64,000 nucleotides of DNA from Flavonifractor sp. An92 (GCF_002159175.1 NZ_NFGZ01000005.1:1-64000); one strand, 5' to 3'; counted from the stretch's first letter, positions 50,985-60,336 are shown. Made by a program: numbers and translations. The notes: generated from the letters alone by a model not told the origin.

Positions 50985-52631
50985 TCAGGGATTGATGGTG
51001 CCCGCGCCGTTGCAGCCGGGGCATACCCGCCAGCCGGAGCCGCCGCAGAAGGAGCAGCGGTTCCCATAAAAGTCCACCTTGCTGCCCTCACACAGGGCAC
51101 AGACCATCTGCCCCGAGCCGTGACAGACCGGGCAGGCCATGGGCTGGATGGAGCCGCCGCCCAGGTCGCCGGAGTTGCTGCCGGAGGAAGAGGTTTCGCC
51201 GTTGTTGATGATCTCGGTCAGGCCGTTTCCGTTGAGGTCCATGATGTAGACGGAGGTGTCCCCCCAGCCGGAGCCGACGGAACCGGCGTTGAAGCCGTTC
51301 TCACTCTGAATAAAGACCACGTGGGAAGCGTCGTTGGTCAGGTAGCGGCAGCCGCTGCCGTTGTAGAGGGTCTCCCGCAGGTCGCCGTCCCGGGTCTTGC
51401 GGTAGACCCCGCTGTTGTTGCTGCCAAAATACCAGTCCTCCGTCCAGCAGGTGTCATTGGTCCGGTTATAGCCGGTCTCGGCAGCCGAATAGGCGCTCTC
51501 ACTCACCGTCTGGCTGGAGCCGGTGGCGGCGTCGTAGAAGTAATAGGTCTTGCTGCCGCTGACCGTTTCATAGAAGTAGACCCCCGATCCGTCACCGGCA
51601 CAGAAGAGCTGGTTGCCGATGCCGGTGTACAGCGTCCGGGTGCTCCCGGTGGCCGGGTCGGCCTCCACCAGGTCGTAGCGCCAGCGGTTCTCCTCCTTCA
51701 GATAGAGGTGGCTCAGGATGTAGACCTTCTCGCCCGCGGCGGTGAAGAGGACGGCGTGGTCCTCGTCCAGCATACGGCCCGCTCCGGTGTTCAGGTCCAC
51801 GGCATAGATCTGGCTGTCTCCGTCGGAGGCCAGCAGATAGTTCCGATAGAGCTTGAGCTGCTCCACATCGTCCAGATCGCCGGAGGTGAGGAGGGTCTCC
51901 CGCTCGCCGGTGGCGGCGTCCAGGCAGTAGACTGCCCCGTTGTTATGGCCGTAATAGTAGACCTTGCCGTCCCGGGCGATGATGTCCCGGGGGTGATCCC
52001 CGGCGTTCCAGGAGCGGACCATGGAGCCGTCATAGATATAGAGGGTGGCCCGGTTGACGAAGTTGAAATAGAGGACGCCGTCCTCCAGAATGGCGCTGGT
52101 GTAAGCTCCGTCCGCCTGATGCCCGGCGTTGAAGTACACCCGGTCGTCATCCACAACTGTAGAGCCGGTCTGGCTGCCGCCGGCGGTGGTGATGAGCACC
52201 CGGTTGCCCGCCGCGTCCCAGGTCACGTCGCAGTCAAAGGACTCCGACACCGCCCGGACCGGTACCAGCGTGCGGTTGTTGATGGCCACCGGCGGCTGGT
52301 CCAGCTCGATGTACTGCGCCTCGCCGTTCCCCACCTGTTTGGCAAAGGTTTTTCCTCCCAGCTGCATGACGATGAGGGTGTCCCCCTTCTGGGCGGAGAT
52401 GCCCTGTTTCTCCGGGTACCACTCCACCTGGGCGCCCAGGGCCTCAAAAATGGCCCGCAGAGGCACCAGGGTGCGGTTGTTCATGGCCACCGGCGGCTGG
52501 TCGAAGGAGAGCTGTCTGCCGTCCACATAGACCGTGATCTCTCCCGCCGCTGCCGCGGGGACACAGAGCAGTCCCACCGCCAGAAGAAGGACCGCGGCAA
52601 GTCGCGCAGCGATGTGTGTGGATTTTTTCAT
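50985..52631 (-). CDS. exported stalk-domain / propeller protein with DnaJ-type Cys-rich tail
   Basis: A 548-residue exported protein. Residues 1-28 form a signal peptide (AARLAAVLLLAVGLLCVPAA). Two copper-amine-oxidase-N-like stalk repeats follow (EITVYVDGRQLSFDQPPVAM and IELDQPPVAINNRTLVPVRA), then a ~300-residue region of beta-propeller-like repeats (DGVLYFNF, DGKVYYYG, DDVEQLKLY), and at the end four CxxCxG motifs (CPVCHGSG, CALCEGS, CSFCGGSG, CPGCNGAG) as in the DnaJ zinc domain. ATG 52631 is chosen for the signal peptide. Such zinc modules are normally cytoplasmic, which makes this exported arrangement odd. Function unknown. Confidence 0.85.
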   Translation of the reverse strand: MKKSTHIAARLAAVLLLAVGLLCVPAAAAGEITVYVDGRQLSFDQPPVAMNNRTLVPLRAIFEALGAQVEWYPEKQGISAQKGDTLIVMQLGGKTFAKQVGNGEAQYIELDQPPVAINNRTLVPVRAVSESFDCDVTWDAAGNRVLITTAGGSQTGSTVVDDDRVYFNAGHQADGAYTSAILEDGVLYFNFVNRATLYIYDGSMVRSWNAGDHPRDIIARDGKVYYYGHNNGAVYCLDAATGERETLLTSGDLDDVEQLKLYRNYLLASDGDSQIYAVDLNTGAGRMLDEDHAVLFTAAGEKVYILSHLYLKEENRWRYDLVEADPATGSTRTLYTGIGNQLFCAGDGSGVYFYETVSGSKTYYFYDAATGSSQTVSESAYSAAETGYNRTNDTCWTEDWYFGSNNSGVYRKTRDGDLRETLYNGSGCRYLTNDASHVVFIQSENGFNAGSVGSGWGDTSVYIMDLNGNGLTEIINNGETSSSGSNSGDLGGGSIQPMACPVCHGSGQMVCALCEGSKVDFYGNRCSFCGGSGWRVCPGCNGAGTINP

Positions 52632-52750
52632 AGATGATTGTACTCCTTTCTTTCCCAAACTCAGGTCCTGTCCGCAGTATAACACTTGCCGCCTCTGTTG
52701 TGGCCGAAGTCCCATATGATTTGGGAACATACCGTCCTTTTTCACGCAAA

Positions 52751-52787
52751 ATATAGGAGCCGAAGCTCAGATGAGCTTCGGCTCCTG
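52751..52787. terminator. terminator of the 5'-nucleotidase gene
   Basis: The same AGGAGCCGAAGCTCA stem and GAT loop as at 50930, here 6 bases past the minus-strand stop, with ATATTTT on that strand. The plus strand also has a T-rich tail. Confidence 0.82.
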
Positions 52788-52792
52788 TTCTT

Positions 52793-54745
52793 TTATCCGC
52801 GATAGGGGGAGTAACCGCCGCCCCGGCGGCGTCTCCCCTTCAGGCCCCGGCTCCGGCGGGAGCGGCGGCGGCAGATCAGCACTACCACCAGCACCACTAC
52901 GGCCACCAAAAGCAGCACCACGCCGTACACGATCAGCGCAAAGCCGTTGGGATGGGCCAGCAGGTCCACCGGGTTCCAGGAGGGCGCCACGGTCTTTCTC
53001 CCCTCCGGGGCGCTGTACCGCTCTTCCACGGTGCCCATGGACTGGAGGTAGGAGGCCAGCGCGTACCACTCCTTCACCTCGGTGCCGTCCTCGTTGTGAA
53101 TAATATAGGCCTCCAGATCGGTGATGGGCTCCCCCTTTTTATCCCGGGGGGTGATGCCCAGAATGCCGAAGGACTTGCCGTTCACCGTGCCCAGCATCTG
53201 CCCGGAGTAGAGCCCCGTCACCACCCGGTAGAGCTGATCGTCCTCAATGGGGACGCGGCTTCCGTCGGGCAGGACCTGGGCGCAGTCGGTGACCTTGTTG
53301 AAGATGAGCCGGTTGGGGTTGAAGGTCCACTCCATCCCCGCGCCGTAGAGCTGGGCCGCCGACATGAGGGGCGTCACCGAGGCGTCCACCTCAAAGGCGT
53401 CTTTCAGCTCGCTGCCGTAGATGTAGACCGATACCAGGGGATACCCCGGCGTGCCGTCCGCCCCCGAGCCCAGGGAGGAGATATCGAAGGCGTCAGAGGT
53501 GGTCACCTCCCCTTTGGGCAGGGAGGCCCGGATCACGCCCGCGGCCACCACCGCGAAGTCCACATCCTCATAGTCGGCCCCCTCGGCCTGCTGCACCGCA
53601 TAGACATAGGAGTCGGCAATGAGATTGCCCAGGGTCTCCTCCCGCTGCTCACTCCCCAGCTCGCCGATGGAGGGGAAGGTCCAGGGGTTTTCCGCCAGCA
53701 CCTGGTCGAAGGTGAGGCCGTAGTCCGAGAGATACCGCTCCCCCACCAGGGTCTGGAACTGCTCCGCCATGGCCGTCATGTCCGGATTGGAGGAAACGGT
53801 GTCGTCCACCGGCTCCAGCCGGTACTCCTCCAGCTGCACCGCGCCGTCGCTCCCCCGGCTCACGGTGAGCACCCCCAGGTTCTGGGTGTACTCGCCGCAG
53901 GAGACGATGAGGGTGTCATTGACCTGAATAGGCTGCTCCAGGGTGGTGTGGGTGTGGCCGGAGATGATGACGTCGATGCCGTCCACCGCTTTGGCCAGCT
54001 CGTAGTCCTCACCCGTTCCGTTGGAGGTGCCCGAGTGGGAGAGGCAGACGATGTAGTCCGCGTCCTCCTCCGCCTGGATCTGGTCCACCACCCGCTCCGC
54101 CGCGTCGGCGATGGGCTCGAACTCCATGCCGGACATGGGGGCACAGTCGTCCGCATCCACTCCCAGCACGCCAAAGACCGCCACCCGCACCGGCTCACCG
54201 CCGGCGGGGTCCTCCTTCTCCAGGACCACATAGTCGGTGACGCCGTAGTTCTCCCAGGCCGCCCAGCTCTCCGTGTCCTCGGCCGGGGGCTTGTAGTTGG
54301 CCTGCACCAGCGCCGGGAGGGGGTCGCCGCTCTCCACCGCGGCGTTGAGCATCCGAGCCGCGCCCCCGGCGCGGTAGTCGTACTCGTGGTTTCCAAAGGT
54401 GGTCACGTCGTACCCCATGGCCCCCAGCGCCCGCAGCTCCGGCGCATCGGTGTCATAGATGGTCTGGAACAGGGAGCCCATGGAGAAGTCGCCCCCGTCC
54501 AGGGTCACCACCGGGTGCTCCGCCGCCGAACGCTCCCGGTCCAGCAGCGTGGCCAGGCGGACATAGCCGCCATAGGTGCCCCCCTCCTCGTCCGCGGAGG
54601 GGAGAAAGTGGTCATGGGTATCGTGGGTAAACAGGATCGTCAGCGGGGCGGGTTCCTCCTCCGCCGGTGCGGCGGACGCCCCGGTGCCCCAGAGCAGCAG
54701 TCCCGCCAGGCACACCGCGCCCAGCCGGTACCATCCTCGCAGCAT
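52793..54745 (-). CDS. membrane-anchored 5'-nucleotidase / UDP-sugar hydrolase family protein
   Basis: A 650-residue exported metallophosphoesterase. A signal peptide (residues 1-26, VCLAGLLLWGTGASA) precedes the calcineurin-like domain with FTHDTHDHF, TLDGGDF, FGNHEYDY, LSHSG and ISGHTHTT metal motifs. A C-terminal nucleotide-specificity domain spans roughly 360-580 (ETLGNLIADSYVYA, VAAGVIRASLPKGEVTTSD). A membrane helix (FALIVYGVVLLLVAVVVLVV) and an Arg/Gly-rich tail end the protein. ATG 54745 fits the signal peptide. Substrate could be nucleotides or related phosphoesters. Confidence 0.92.
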   Translation of the reverse strand: MLRGWYRLGAVCLAGLLLWGTGASAAPAEEEPAPLTILFTHDTHDHFLPSADEEGGTYGGYVRLATLLDRERSAAEHPVVTLDGGDFSMGSLFQTIYDTDAPELRALGAMGYDVTTFGNHEYDYRAGGAARMLNAAVESGDPLPALVQANYKPPAEDTESWAAWENYGVTDYVVLEKEDPAGGEPVRVAVFGVLGVDADDCAPMSGMEFEPIADAAERVVDQIQAEEDADYIVCLSHSGTSNGTGEDYELAKAVDGIDVIISGHTHTTLEQPIQVNDTLIVSCGEYTQNLGVLTVSRGSDGAVQLEEYRLEPVDDTVSSNPDMTAMAEQFQTLVGERYLSDYGLTFDQVLAENPWTFPSIGELGSEQREETLGNLIADSYVYAVQQAEGADYEDVDFAVVAAGVIRASLPKGEVTTSDAFDISSLGSGADGTPGYPLVSVYIYGSELKDAFEVDASVTPLMSAAQLYGAGMEWTFNPNRLIFNKVTDCAQVLPDGSRVPIEDDQLYRVVTGLYSGQMLGTVNGKSFGILGITPRDKKGEPITDLEAYIIHNEDGTEVKEWYALASYLQSMGTVEERYSAPEGRKTVAPSWNPVDLLAHPNGFALIVYGVVLLLVAVVVLVVVLICRRRSRRSRGLKGRRRRGGGYSPYRG

Positions 54746-54773
54746 CGTCAAGCTCTCCTTCCCAATTTGTGGC

Positions 54774-57167
54774 TTATTCCGCGCCGTAGACCTCCCGGGC
54801 ATAGCGCACGGTGGCCATGGCGTCCTTGGCATAGCAGTCCGCGCCGATGCGCGCGGCGTATTCCTCGGTGAGCACCGCGCCGCCCACCACCACCTTGACC
54901 TCCGGGGCCTTTTCCCGCAGGAGGCGGATGGTCTCCTCCATGTGGACCACCGTGGTGGTCATCAGGGCGCTCAGGCCCACCAGGCGCACCTCCGGCCGGA
55001 GGGCAGCCTCCACAATGGCCTCCGGGGCCACGTCCTTCCCCAGGTCGATCACGGTGAAGCGGTAGTTCTCCAGCAAGACTTTCACGATGTTCTTGCCGAT
55101 GTCGTGGACATCTCCCTTCACGGTGGCCAGCACCACGGTGCCCTGGGCCTCCCCCTCCTCGCCGGAGAGGGCCTCCTGCACCACGGCAAAGGCGGCCTTG
55201 GCGGCCTCGGCGCTCATGAGGAGCTGGGGCAGGTACAGCGTCCCCGCCTCAAAGCGCTTGCCCACCTGGTCCAGCGCCGGGATGAGGGCCCCGTCCACCA
55301 GCTCCAGCGGGGCTTTTCCGCTGGCCAGGGCGGCCTTGGCGGCCTCCCGGGCGCTCTCCTGCCGGCCCTGGAGCACCGCGTCCTCCAGGCTCAGCCCGGC
55401 GGCGGGAACGGCGGCAGGGGCGGGCGCGGCGGCGGCTCCGCCATACGCGGCGATGTAGTCCCCGCACTGGCTGTCCAGGCCGCTGAGGGCCCGGTAGGCC
55501 CGCCAGGAGGCCATCATCCCCGCCGAGAGGGGGTTCAGAATGGCACAGGAAAGGCCGTTTTGCATGGCGAGAGTGAAGAAATGGCTGTTCACCAGCTCCC
55601 GCTGGGGGAGGCCGAAGGACACGTTGGACACGCCCAGAATGGTCCGCAGCCCCAGCTCCCGCCGCACCAGGCGGAGGGCCTCCAGGGTGATCTGGGCGGC
55701 CTGGGGATCGGAGGAGATGGTGAGGGTCAGGGGGTCGATCACGATGTCCTCGGGGCGGATGCCCTCGGCCACCGCCCGGTCCAGGATCTTTTTCGCCACG
55801 GCGAGCCGCCCCTGGGCCGTCTCAGGAATGCCCCCCTCGTCCAGGGTGAGGCCCACCACCACGCCGCCGTACTTCTTCACCAGGGGCAGGACGGCCTGCA
55901 AGCTCTCTTCCTTGCCGGAGACCGAGTTCACCATGGGCTTGCCGTTGTAGCGCCGCATGGCCCGCTCCATGGCCACCGGGTCGGAGGTGTCGATCTGGAG
56001 GGGCAGGGGCAGCACTGCCTGGAGGGCGCACACCGCCTCGGTGAGGAGGGCGGGCTCGTCGATCTCGGGCAGGCCCACGTTCACATCCAGCACCTGGGCC
56101 CCCGCCTCCTCTTGGGAGAAGCCCTCTCCCAGCAGGTAGTCGATGTCGTGACGGCGCAGGGCCTCCTTGAACTTCTTCTTGCCGGTGGGGTTGATGCGCT
56201 CGCCGATGAGCACCGGGTCCTCCCCGATCACCACCGCCCGGGCGTAGGAGGATACCACCGTCCGCCCCTTGGGGGTAGTCTCTGTAAAGGAAATCTCCTT
56301 GCATGCGTTTTTCAGGGCCGCAATGTGCTCCGGGGTGGTGCCGCAGCAGCCGCCCAGCACGTGGACCCCCTCCCCCGCCAGCTCCGCCATCTTTTGGGCG
56401 AATTCCGCCGGACCCACGTCGAAGCGGGTGGCCCCGCTCTCGGTGTGGGGAAGGCCCGCGTTGGGGTTGACCACCACCGGGATGGAGGCATATTGCAGCA
56501 GGTCCCGGGCGATGGGGGCCATCTGGTCGGGGCCCAGACCGCAGTTGACGCCCAGGGCGTCCACCCCCAGGCCCTCCAGCAGGGCCACGGTGGACTCCAC
56601 CGTGCCGCCGGTGAGGAGCTTGCCGTCGGCGCCGTAGACAGTGGTCACCACCACGGGAAGGTCGCAATTCTCCTTGGCGGCCAGCACGGCGGCCTTGGCC
56701 TCGTAGCCGTCGCTCATGGTCTCGATGAGGACCAGGTCGGCCCCGGCCTCGGCTCCGGCGCGGACCACCTGGGCGAAGAGGGACACCGCGTCCTCAAAGT
56801 CCAGGTCCCCCATGGGCTTCAAGAGCCGCCCGGTGGGGCCGATGTCCAGGGCCACAAAGGCGTCCTCGCTCCGCCCGGCCTCTTCCCGGGCTTTTTGGGC
56901 GTTTTGTACCCCGGCGCGGACCAGCGTCTCCAGGTCATATTCCCCGCCGGCGGGGAATTTCAGACCGTTGGCCCCAAAGGTGTTGGTGCAGATGATGTCG
57001 CTCCCCGCCTCCAGATAGGCCCGGTGGACGGCGATGAGCCGCTCGGGGTGGAGCAGGTTCCAAGTCTCGGGCAGCTCGCCCCCCTTCAGGCCCTGGGCCT
57101 GGAGAAGGGTGCCGGTGCCCCCGTCGAAAAAGAGGCGCTTGCGCCCCAGTGCTTGCAGAAATGTCAT
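54774..57167 (-). CDS. metH: cobalamin-dependent methionine synthase, short form without reactivation domain
   Basis: A 797-residue enzyme methylating homocysteine. Homocysteine domain (1-290) with FFDGGTGTLLQ and zinc ligands in GVNCG and GGCCGTTPEH; pterin-binding domain (about 310-575) with LIGERINPTGKKKFKEAL and VNSVSGKEE; a short linker rich in Ala/Pro; helical cap and B12 domain (about 590-797) with the base-off motif GDVHDIGKNIV carrying the cobalt-ligand His. The C-terminal AdoMet reactivation domain is missing; a separate gene just upstream supplies it. It is in the metF operon and depends on the cobalamin made by the genes at 17220-40433. Confidence 0.95.
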   Translation of the reverse strand: MTFLQALGRKRLFFDGGTGTLLQAQGLKGGELPETWNLLHPERLIAVHRAYLEAGSDIICTNTFGANGLKFPAGGEYDLETLVRAGVQNAQKAREEAGRSEDAFVALDIGPTGRLLKPMGDLDFEDAVSLFAQVVRAGAEAGADLVLIETMSDGYEAKAAVLAAKENCDLPVVVTTVYGADGKLLTGGTVESTVALLEGLGVDALGVNCGLGPDQMAPIARDLLQYASIPVVVNPNAGLPHTESGATRFDVGPAEFAQKMAELAGEGVHVLGGCCGTTPEHIAALKNACKEISFTETTPKGRTVVSSYARAVVIGEDPVLIGERINPTGKKKFKEALRRHDIDYLLGEGFSQEEAGAQVLDVNVGLPEIDEPALLTEAVCALQAVLPLPLQIDTSDPVAMERAMRRYNGKPMVNSVSGKEESLQAVLPLVKKYGGVVVGLTLDEGGIPETAQGRLAVAKKILDRAVAEGIRPEDIVIDPLTLTISSDPQAAQITLEALRLVRRELGLRTILGVSNVSFGLPQRELVNSHFFTLAMQNGLSCAILNPLSAGMMASWRAYRALSGLDSQCGDYIAAYGGAAAAPAPAAVPAAGLSLEDAVLQGRQESAREAAKAALASGKAPLELVDGALIPALDQVGKRFEAGTLYLPQLLMSAEAAKAAFAVVQEALSGEEGEAQGTVVLATVKGDVHDIGKNIVKVLLENYRFTVIDLGKDVAPEAIVEAALRPEVRLVGLSALMTTTVVHMEETIRLLREKAPEVKVVVGGAVLTEEYAARIGADCYAKDAMATVRYAREVYGAE

Positions 57168-57168
57168 G

Positions 57169-57816
57169 TTATCCTCTCCTGAATGGGCAATCGGTCTTGT
57201 CGCACGCCTCGCAGCCCTGCCGGTGGCAGGGAGTAGCGGTGCGGGAGCGCCCCACCACCGCCGTCACCGACTTGGTGGGCAGCAGCATCAGGCTCTCGCT
57301 GACGGTGAGGCCGATGGTCTCGGCCGTGCGCAGCGTGCGGGCCAGCTCCCGCTGGTGCTGGATGGAAAAATCCCCGTAGCCGGGGCTGAACCGGGGGCGG
57401 AGATACCACCCGTCCGCCTCCCGGCGCAGGGCGTCGTTGACCTGGTCGCAGTAGGTCTCGATGAGGGCGGCGGCGGCGGCCTGGCAGATGGCGGCCTGGC
57501 TTACCTGCCCCAGGGCGGAACAGCGGGCCATGAGGCGGTCCACCTCCACCCCCAGGGTAGCCGCGAAGAGCGCCGCCTCCTCACAGCCGGTGAGGTTCTT
57601 GCGCAGCGCCGCGCTCTCCACCGCCAGGGGGCCTAAGTGCAGGGTGTTCCCCTCGCCGAAGGTCACCGGCACCACGGTGCTCACCGAGCGGGGCCGGGCG
57701 GCCTGAGCCACCTTCCGCGCCCCCTCCTCGATGGCCCGGGCGGCCGCCCCCTCCGGCGCGGTGCCCCGGTAGCCCAGGTAGCGCCACACCTCGGGGAAAT
57801 CAATGGTCAGACTCAA
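57169..57816 (-). CDS. stand-alone methionine synthase reactivation-domain-like protein
   Basis: A 215-residue protein related to the MetH activation domain, which binds S-adenosylmethionine and re-methylates oxidised cob(II)alamin. RFSPGYGDFSIQHQREL matches the R-x-S-PGYG region and ESLMLLPTKSVTAVVG the end of that domain. A Cys-rich tail C-x4-C-x2-C-x4-C (PCHRQGCEACDKTDCPFRRG) is added, a possible metal or Fe-S site. It sits between metF (4-base overlap) and metH (1 base apart), so a split synthase is likely. Confidence 0.85.
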   Translation of the reverse strand: MSLTIDFPEVWRYLGYRGTAPEGAAARAIEEGARKVAQAARPRSVSTVVPVTFGEGNTLHLGPLAVESAALRKNLTGCEEAALFAATLGVEVDRLMARCSALGQVSQAAICQAAAAALIETYCDQVNDALRREADGWYLRPRFSPGYGDFSIQHQRELARTLRTAETIGLTVSESLMLLPTKSVTAVVGRSRTATPCHRQGCEACDKTDCPFRRG

Positions 57817-58676
57817 GGCTTCAGAACCTCCGAGAGGCTGGCCTGGATGCCCGCAGCGATCTCCGGCTTGTTCATGGAGTAGATGTGGATGTGGTCCACG
57901 CCGTTGGCGATGAGGTCGATGATCTGGTTCGTCGCGTAGGCGATGCCCGCCTGGCGCATGGCGGCGGGGTTGTCCCCGAAGCGGTCCACGATGGCCTTGA
58001 ATTTTTCGGGCAGGTAAGTACCGGAGAGCTTGCAGATGCGGGCGATCTGCTTGCCGTTGGTCACCGGCATGATGCCCGCCACCACCGGCACGGTGATGCC
58101 CTTCTCCCGGATGCGGTAGAGGAAATTGTAGAGGATATTGTTGTCAAAGAACATCTGGGTGGTGAAAAACTCACATCCGGCCTCCATCTTCTCCTTCAGA
58201 TGGTCGATGTCGGCGTTCTTGGTGGGGGCCTCGGGGTGTCCCTCGGGGTAGCAGGCGCCGCCCACGCAGAAGTCGCCGCTGGCCTTGATGTCCCGCACCA
58301 GCTGGGCGGCGTACTGGTAGTCGTGGGCGGGCGCGCCTCCCACCGGGATGTCGCCCCGCAGGGCCAGCACGTTCTGGATGCCCTGGGCCTTCATCTCGGC
58401 CAGCATCTTGTGGACATGTTCCCGGGTGGAGGACACACAGGACAGATGGGCCAGGGTGTCCACGCCATATTTCTGGGAAATCCCCGCGGCGATGCCGATG
58501 GTGTAGGAGCTGGTGCCGCCCCCTGCGCCATAGGTCACGCTCATGAAGTCGGGCCGAAGTGCGGCAATCTCCTGGGTGGCCTGGGCCACCGATTCATAGC
58601 TGTCGCTGGTCTTGGGCGGAAAGACCTCAAAGGATAGGGTGGGCCGGTCCTGCCGCAGAATGTCGATGATCTTCAT
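57813..58676 (-). CDS. metF: 5,10-methylenetetrahydrofolate reductase
   Basis: A 287-residue flavoprotein making 5-methyl-THF for methionine synthase. LSFEVFPPKTSDSYES with the catalytic Glu, FMSVTYGAGGGTSSYT, LALRGDIPVGG and EFFTTQMFFDNNILYNF are family blocks. First gene of the metF-reactivase-metH operon; TATAAT occurs about 40 bases upstream on the minus strand, with no clear -35. No SAM riboswitch is seen in the short leader. Confidence 0.96.
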   Translation of the reverse strand: MKIIDILRQDRPTLSFEVFPPKTSDSYESVAQATQEIAALRPDFMSVTYGAGGGTSSYTIGIAAGISQKYGVDTLAHLSCVSSTREHVHKMLAEMKAQGIQNVLALRGDIPVGGAPAHDYQYAAQLVRDIKASGDFCVGGACYPEGHPEAPTKNADIDHLKEKMEAGCEFFTTQMFFDNNILYNFLYRIREKGITVPVVAGIMPVTNGKQIARICKLSGTYLPEKFKAIVDRFGDNPAAMRQAGIAYATNQIIDLIANGVDHIHIYSMNKPEIAAGIQASLSEVLKP

Positions 58677-58774
58677 AATGGATACCTCCGCACTTGGAAC
58701 TTGCTTGTCGCAGTCAGTCCATTATAGCATATTTTTTCAAAAACGCACGATATTTTTCCAGTGGCCCCGCCGCC

Positions 58775-58803
58775 TTGACGGAGAATCCTCCCTTGGGTAT
58801 ACT
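58775..58803 (+). promoter_or_regulatory. sigma-A promoter of the acetyltransferase-rsmA unit
   Basis: TTGACG (58775-58780), 17-base spacer, TATACT (58798-58803), 35 bases before the first start codon. Confidence 0.78.
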
Positions 58804-58838
58804 GTTCTTACCGATTTTTTGCCCTGGAGGTGGCCATC

Positions 58839-59498
58839 ATGCCCCCATTCATCCGTCTGGAGACCTCTGCGGATCATGCCCGCTCCGAGGCCCTCACCCG
58901 GGCGGCCTTCTGGAATATCTATCAGCCCGGCTGCCACGAGCACCACTATCTCCATCAGCTGCGCGCCCACCCCGCCTTCCGCCCTGACCTCACCTTCGTG
59001 TGTGAGGAGGAGGGGGAGCTGGCCGGGGTGATTGCCTGCTCCTCCAGCCACATCGCCCTGGACGGCGGCGGGCGGCTGGACACGGTCACCTTCGGCCCTC
59101 TGGCCGTCCATCCCCACTTCCAGAAGCGGGGGCTGGCCCGGGCTCTGGTGTGCCATGCCCTCCGCGCCGCCCGGGACGCCGGTGAACACGCCGCCGTGAT
59201 CCTGGGAGACCCCCGGCACTATGGCCGCTATGGCTTCTGGTGCGGGGAGCGCTTCGGCATTTCGATGGAAAACGGCCAGTTTCTCCCCGGCCTCCAGGCC
59301 GTGGAGCTGCGCCCCGGCGCCCTGAGCAACGCCGCCGGGCGCTTTCACGAGGGCTTTCCCTACGCCCCCGACGAGGCGGCGCTGGCCGCCTTCGACGCCG
59401 CCTTCCCCCCGCTGGAGCCGGCGGTCACTCCCTCGCAGGAGGAATTTCGATTCATGTGCAGTCTCGGTCATGAGGTGATCCCCAATGGATTTATGTAA
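58839..59498 (+). CDS. GNAT-family N-acetyltransferase
   Basis: A 219-residue acetyltransferase. The acetyl-CoA loop is in FGPLAVHPHFQKRGLARAL (V-x-P-x-x-Q-x-x-G-x-G/A), followed by VILGDPRHYGRYGF, the usual motif of the YhbS-like branch. The last ~60 residues are extra to the core fold. ATG 58839 has GGAGG 8 bases upstream. It overlaps rsmA by 14 bases. Substrate unknown. Confidence 0.9.
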   Translation: MPPFIRLETSADHARSEALTRAAFWNIYQPGCHEHHYLHQLRAHPAFRPDLTFVCEEEGELAGVIACSSSHIALDGGGRLDTVTFGPLAVHPHFQKRGLARALVCHALRAARDAGEHAAVILGDPRHYGRYGFWCGERFGISMENGQFLPGLQAVELRPGALSNAAGRFHEGFPYAPDEAALAAFDAAFPPLEPAVTPSQEEFRFMCSLGHEVIPNGFM

Positions 59499-60336
59499 CG
59501 AACGCGACATCCGCGCCCTGCTGGCCCGGCACGGGTTCCGCTTCTCCAAGTCGATGGGCCAGAACTTTCTCATTGAGTCCTGGGTGCCCCGGGACATCGC
59601 CGCCGCCTCCGGGGCCGGTCCCGGCGTGGGCGTGGTGGAGGTGGGCCCCGGCATCGGCCCCCTCACCGTGGAGCTGGCTCAGCGGGCCGAAAAAGTGGCG
59701 GCGGTGGAGCTGGACCGGGCCCTCTACCCCATCCTGGAGGAGACCCTGGCCCCCTACCCAAACGTGGAGGTAGTCCCCGGCGACGTGATGAAGCTGGACC
59801 TGGCCGCCCTGTGCCGGGAAAAGCTCCCCGGCCTCACCCCCATGGTGTGCGCCAACCTCCCCTACAACATCACCACCCCCGTCATCACGTCCTTTCTGGA
59901 GGCCGGGTGCTTCTCCGCCATCACGGTCATGATCCAGCGGGAGGTGGCCCAGCGCATCTGCGCCGCCCCCGGCGGCAAGGACTACGGGGCCTTCTCGGTG
60001 TTCTGCCAGTACTACGCTGAGACGGAGCTCCTCTTTGAGGTGCCCCCGGAGTGTTTCCTCCCCGCCCCCAAGGTCACCTCCGCCGTGGTGCGCTTGGTGC
60101 CCCGCTCCGCGCCGCCCCAGACTCTGGTGGACGACAAGACTTTCTTTTGGGTGGTCCGGGGGGCCTTTGCCCAGCGCCGCAAGACCCTCCTCAACAGCCT
60201 GGGCACCCTGGGTCTGTCCAAGGATGCCGTCCGCGCCGCCCTCTTAAGCTGCGGTTTGCAGGAAAACGTGCGGGGTGAACAGCTGGACATCCCCACCTTT
60301 GCAGCTTTGGCTGCAGCATTAGCTGCCGTTAAATGA
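59485..60336 (+). CDS. rsmA: 16S rRNA (adenine1518/1519-N6) dimethyltransferase
   Basis: A 283-residue KsgA/RsmA methylase acting late in 30S assembly. SKSMGQNFLIES, the SAM site VVEVGPGIGPLTVELAQ, PGDVMKLD and the catalytic NLPYNITTPVI motif are complete; the C-terminal domain has FLPAPKVTSAVVRL and FAQRRKTLLNSL. Resistance to kasugamycin follows loss of this enzyme in other bacteria. Confidence 0.96.
   Translation: MDLCNERDIRALLARHGFRFSKSMGQNFLIESWVPRDIAAASGAGPGVGVVEVGPGIGPLTVELAQRAEKVAAVELDRALYPILEETLAPYPNVEVVPGDVMKLDLAALCREKLPGLTPMVCANLPYNITTPVITSFLEAGCFSAITVMIQREVAQRICAAPGGKDYGAFSVFCQYYAETELLFEVPPECFLPAPKVTSAVVRLVPRSAPPQTLVDDKTFFWVVRGAFAQRRKTLLNSLGTLGLSKDAVRAALLSCGLQENVRGEQLDIPTFAALAAALAAVK

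Noticed and set aside
54576-57182. 868-codon plus-strand frame
   Set aside because: Antisense to metH; long only because of high GC and codon bias.
58677-58760. SAM riboswitch before metF
   Set aside because: The leader is too short and lacks the S-box motifs; only a -10-like TATAAT is seen.
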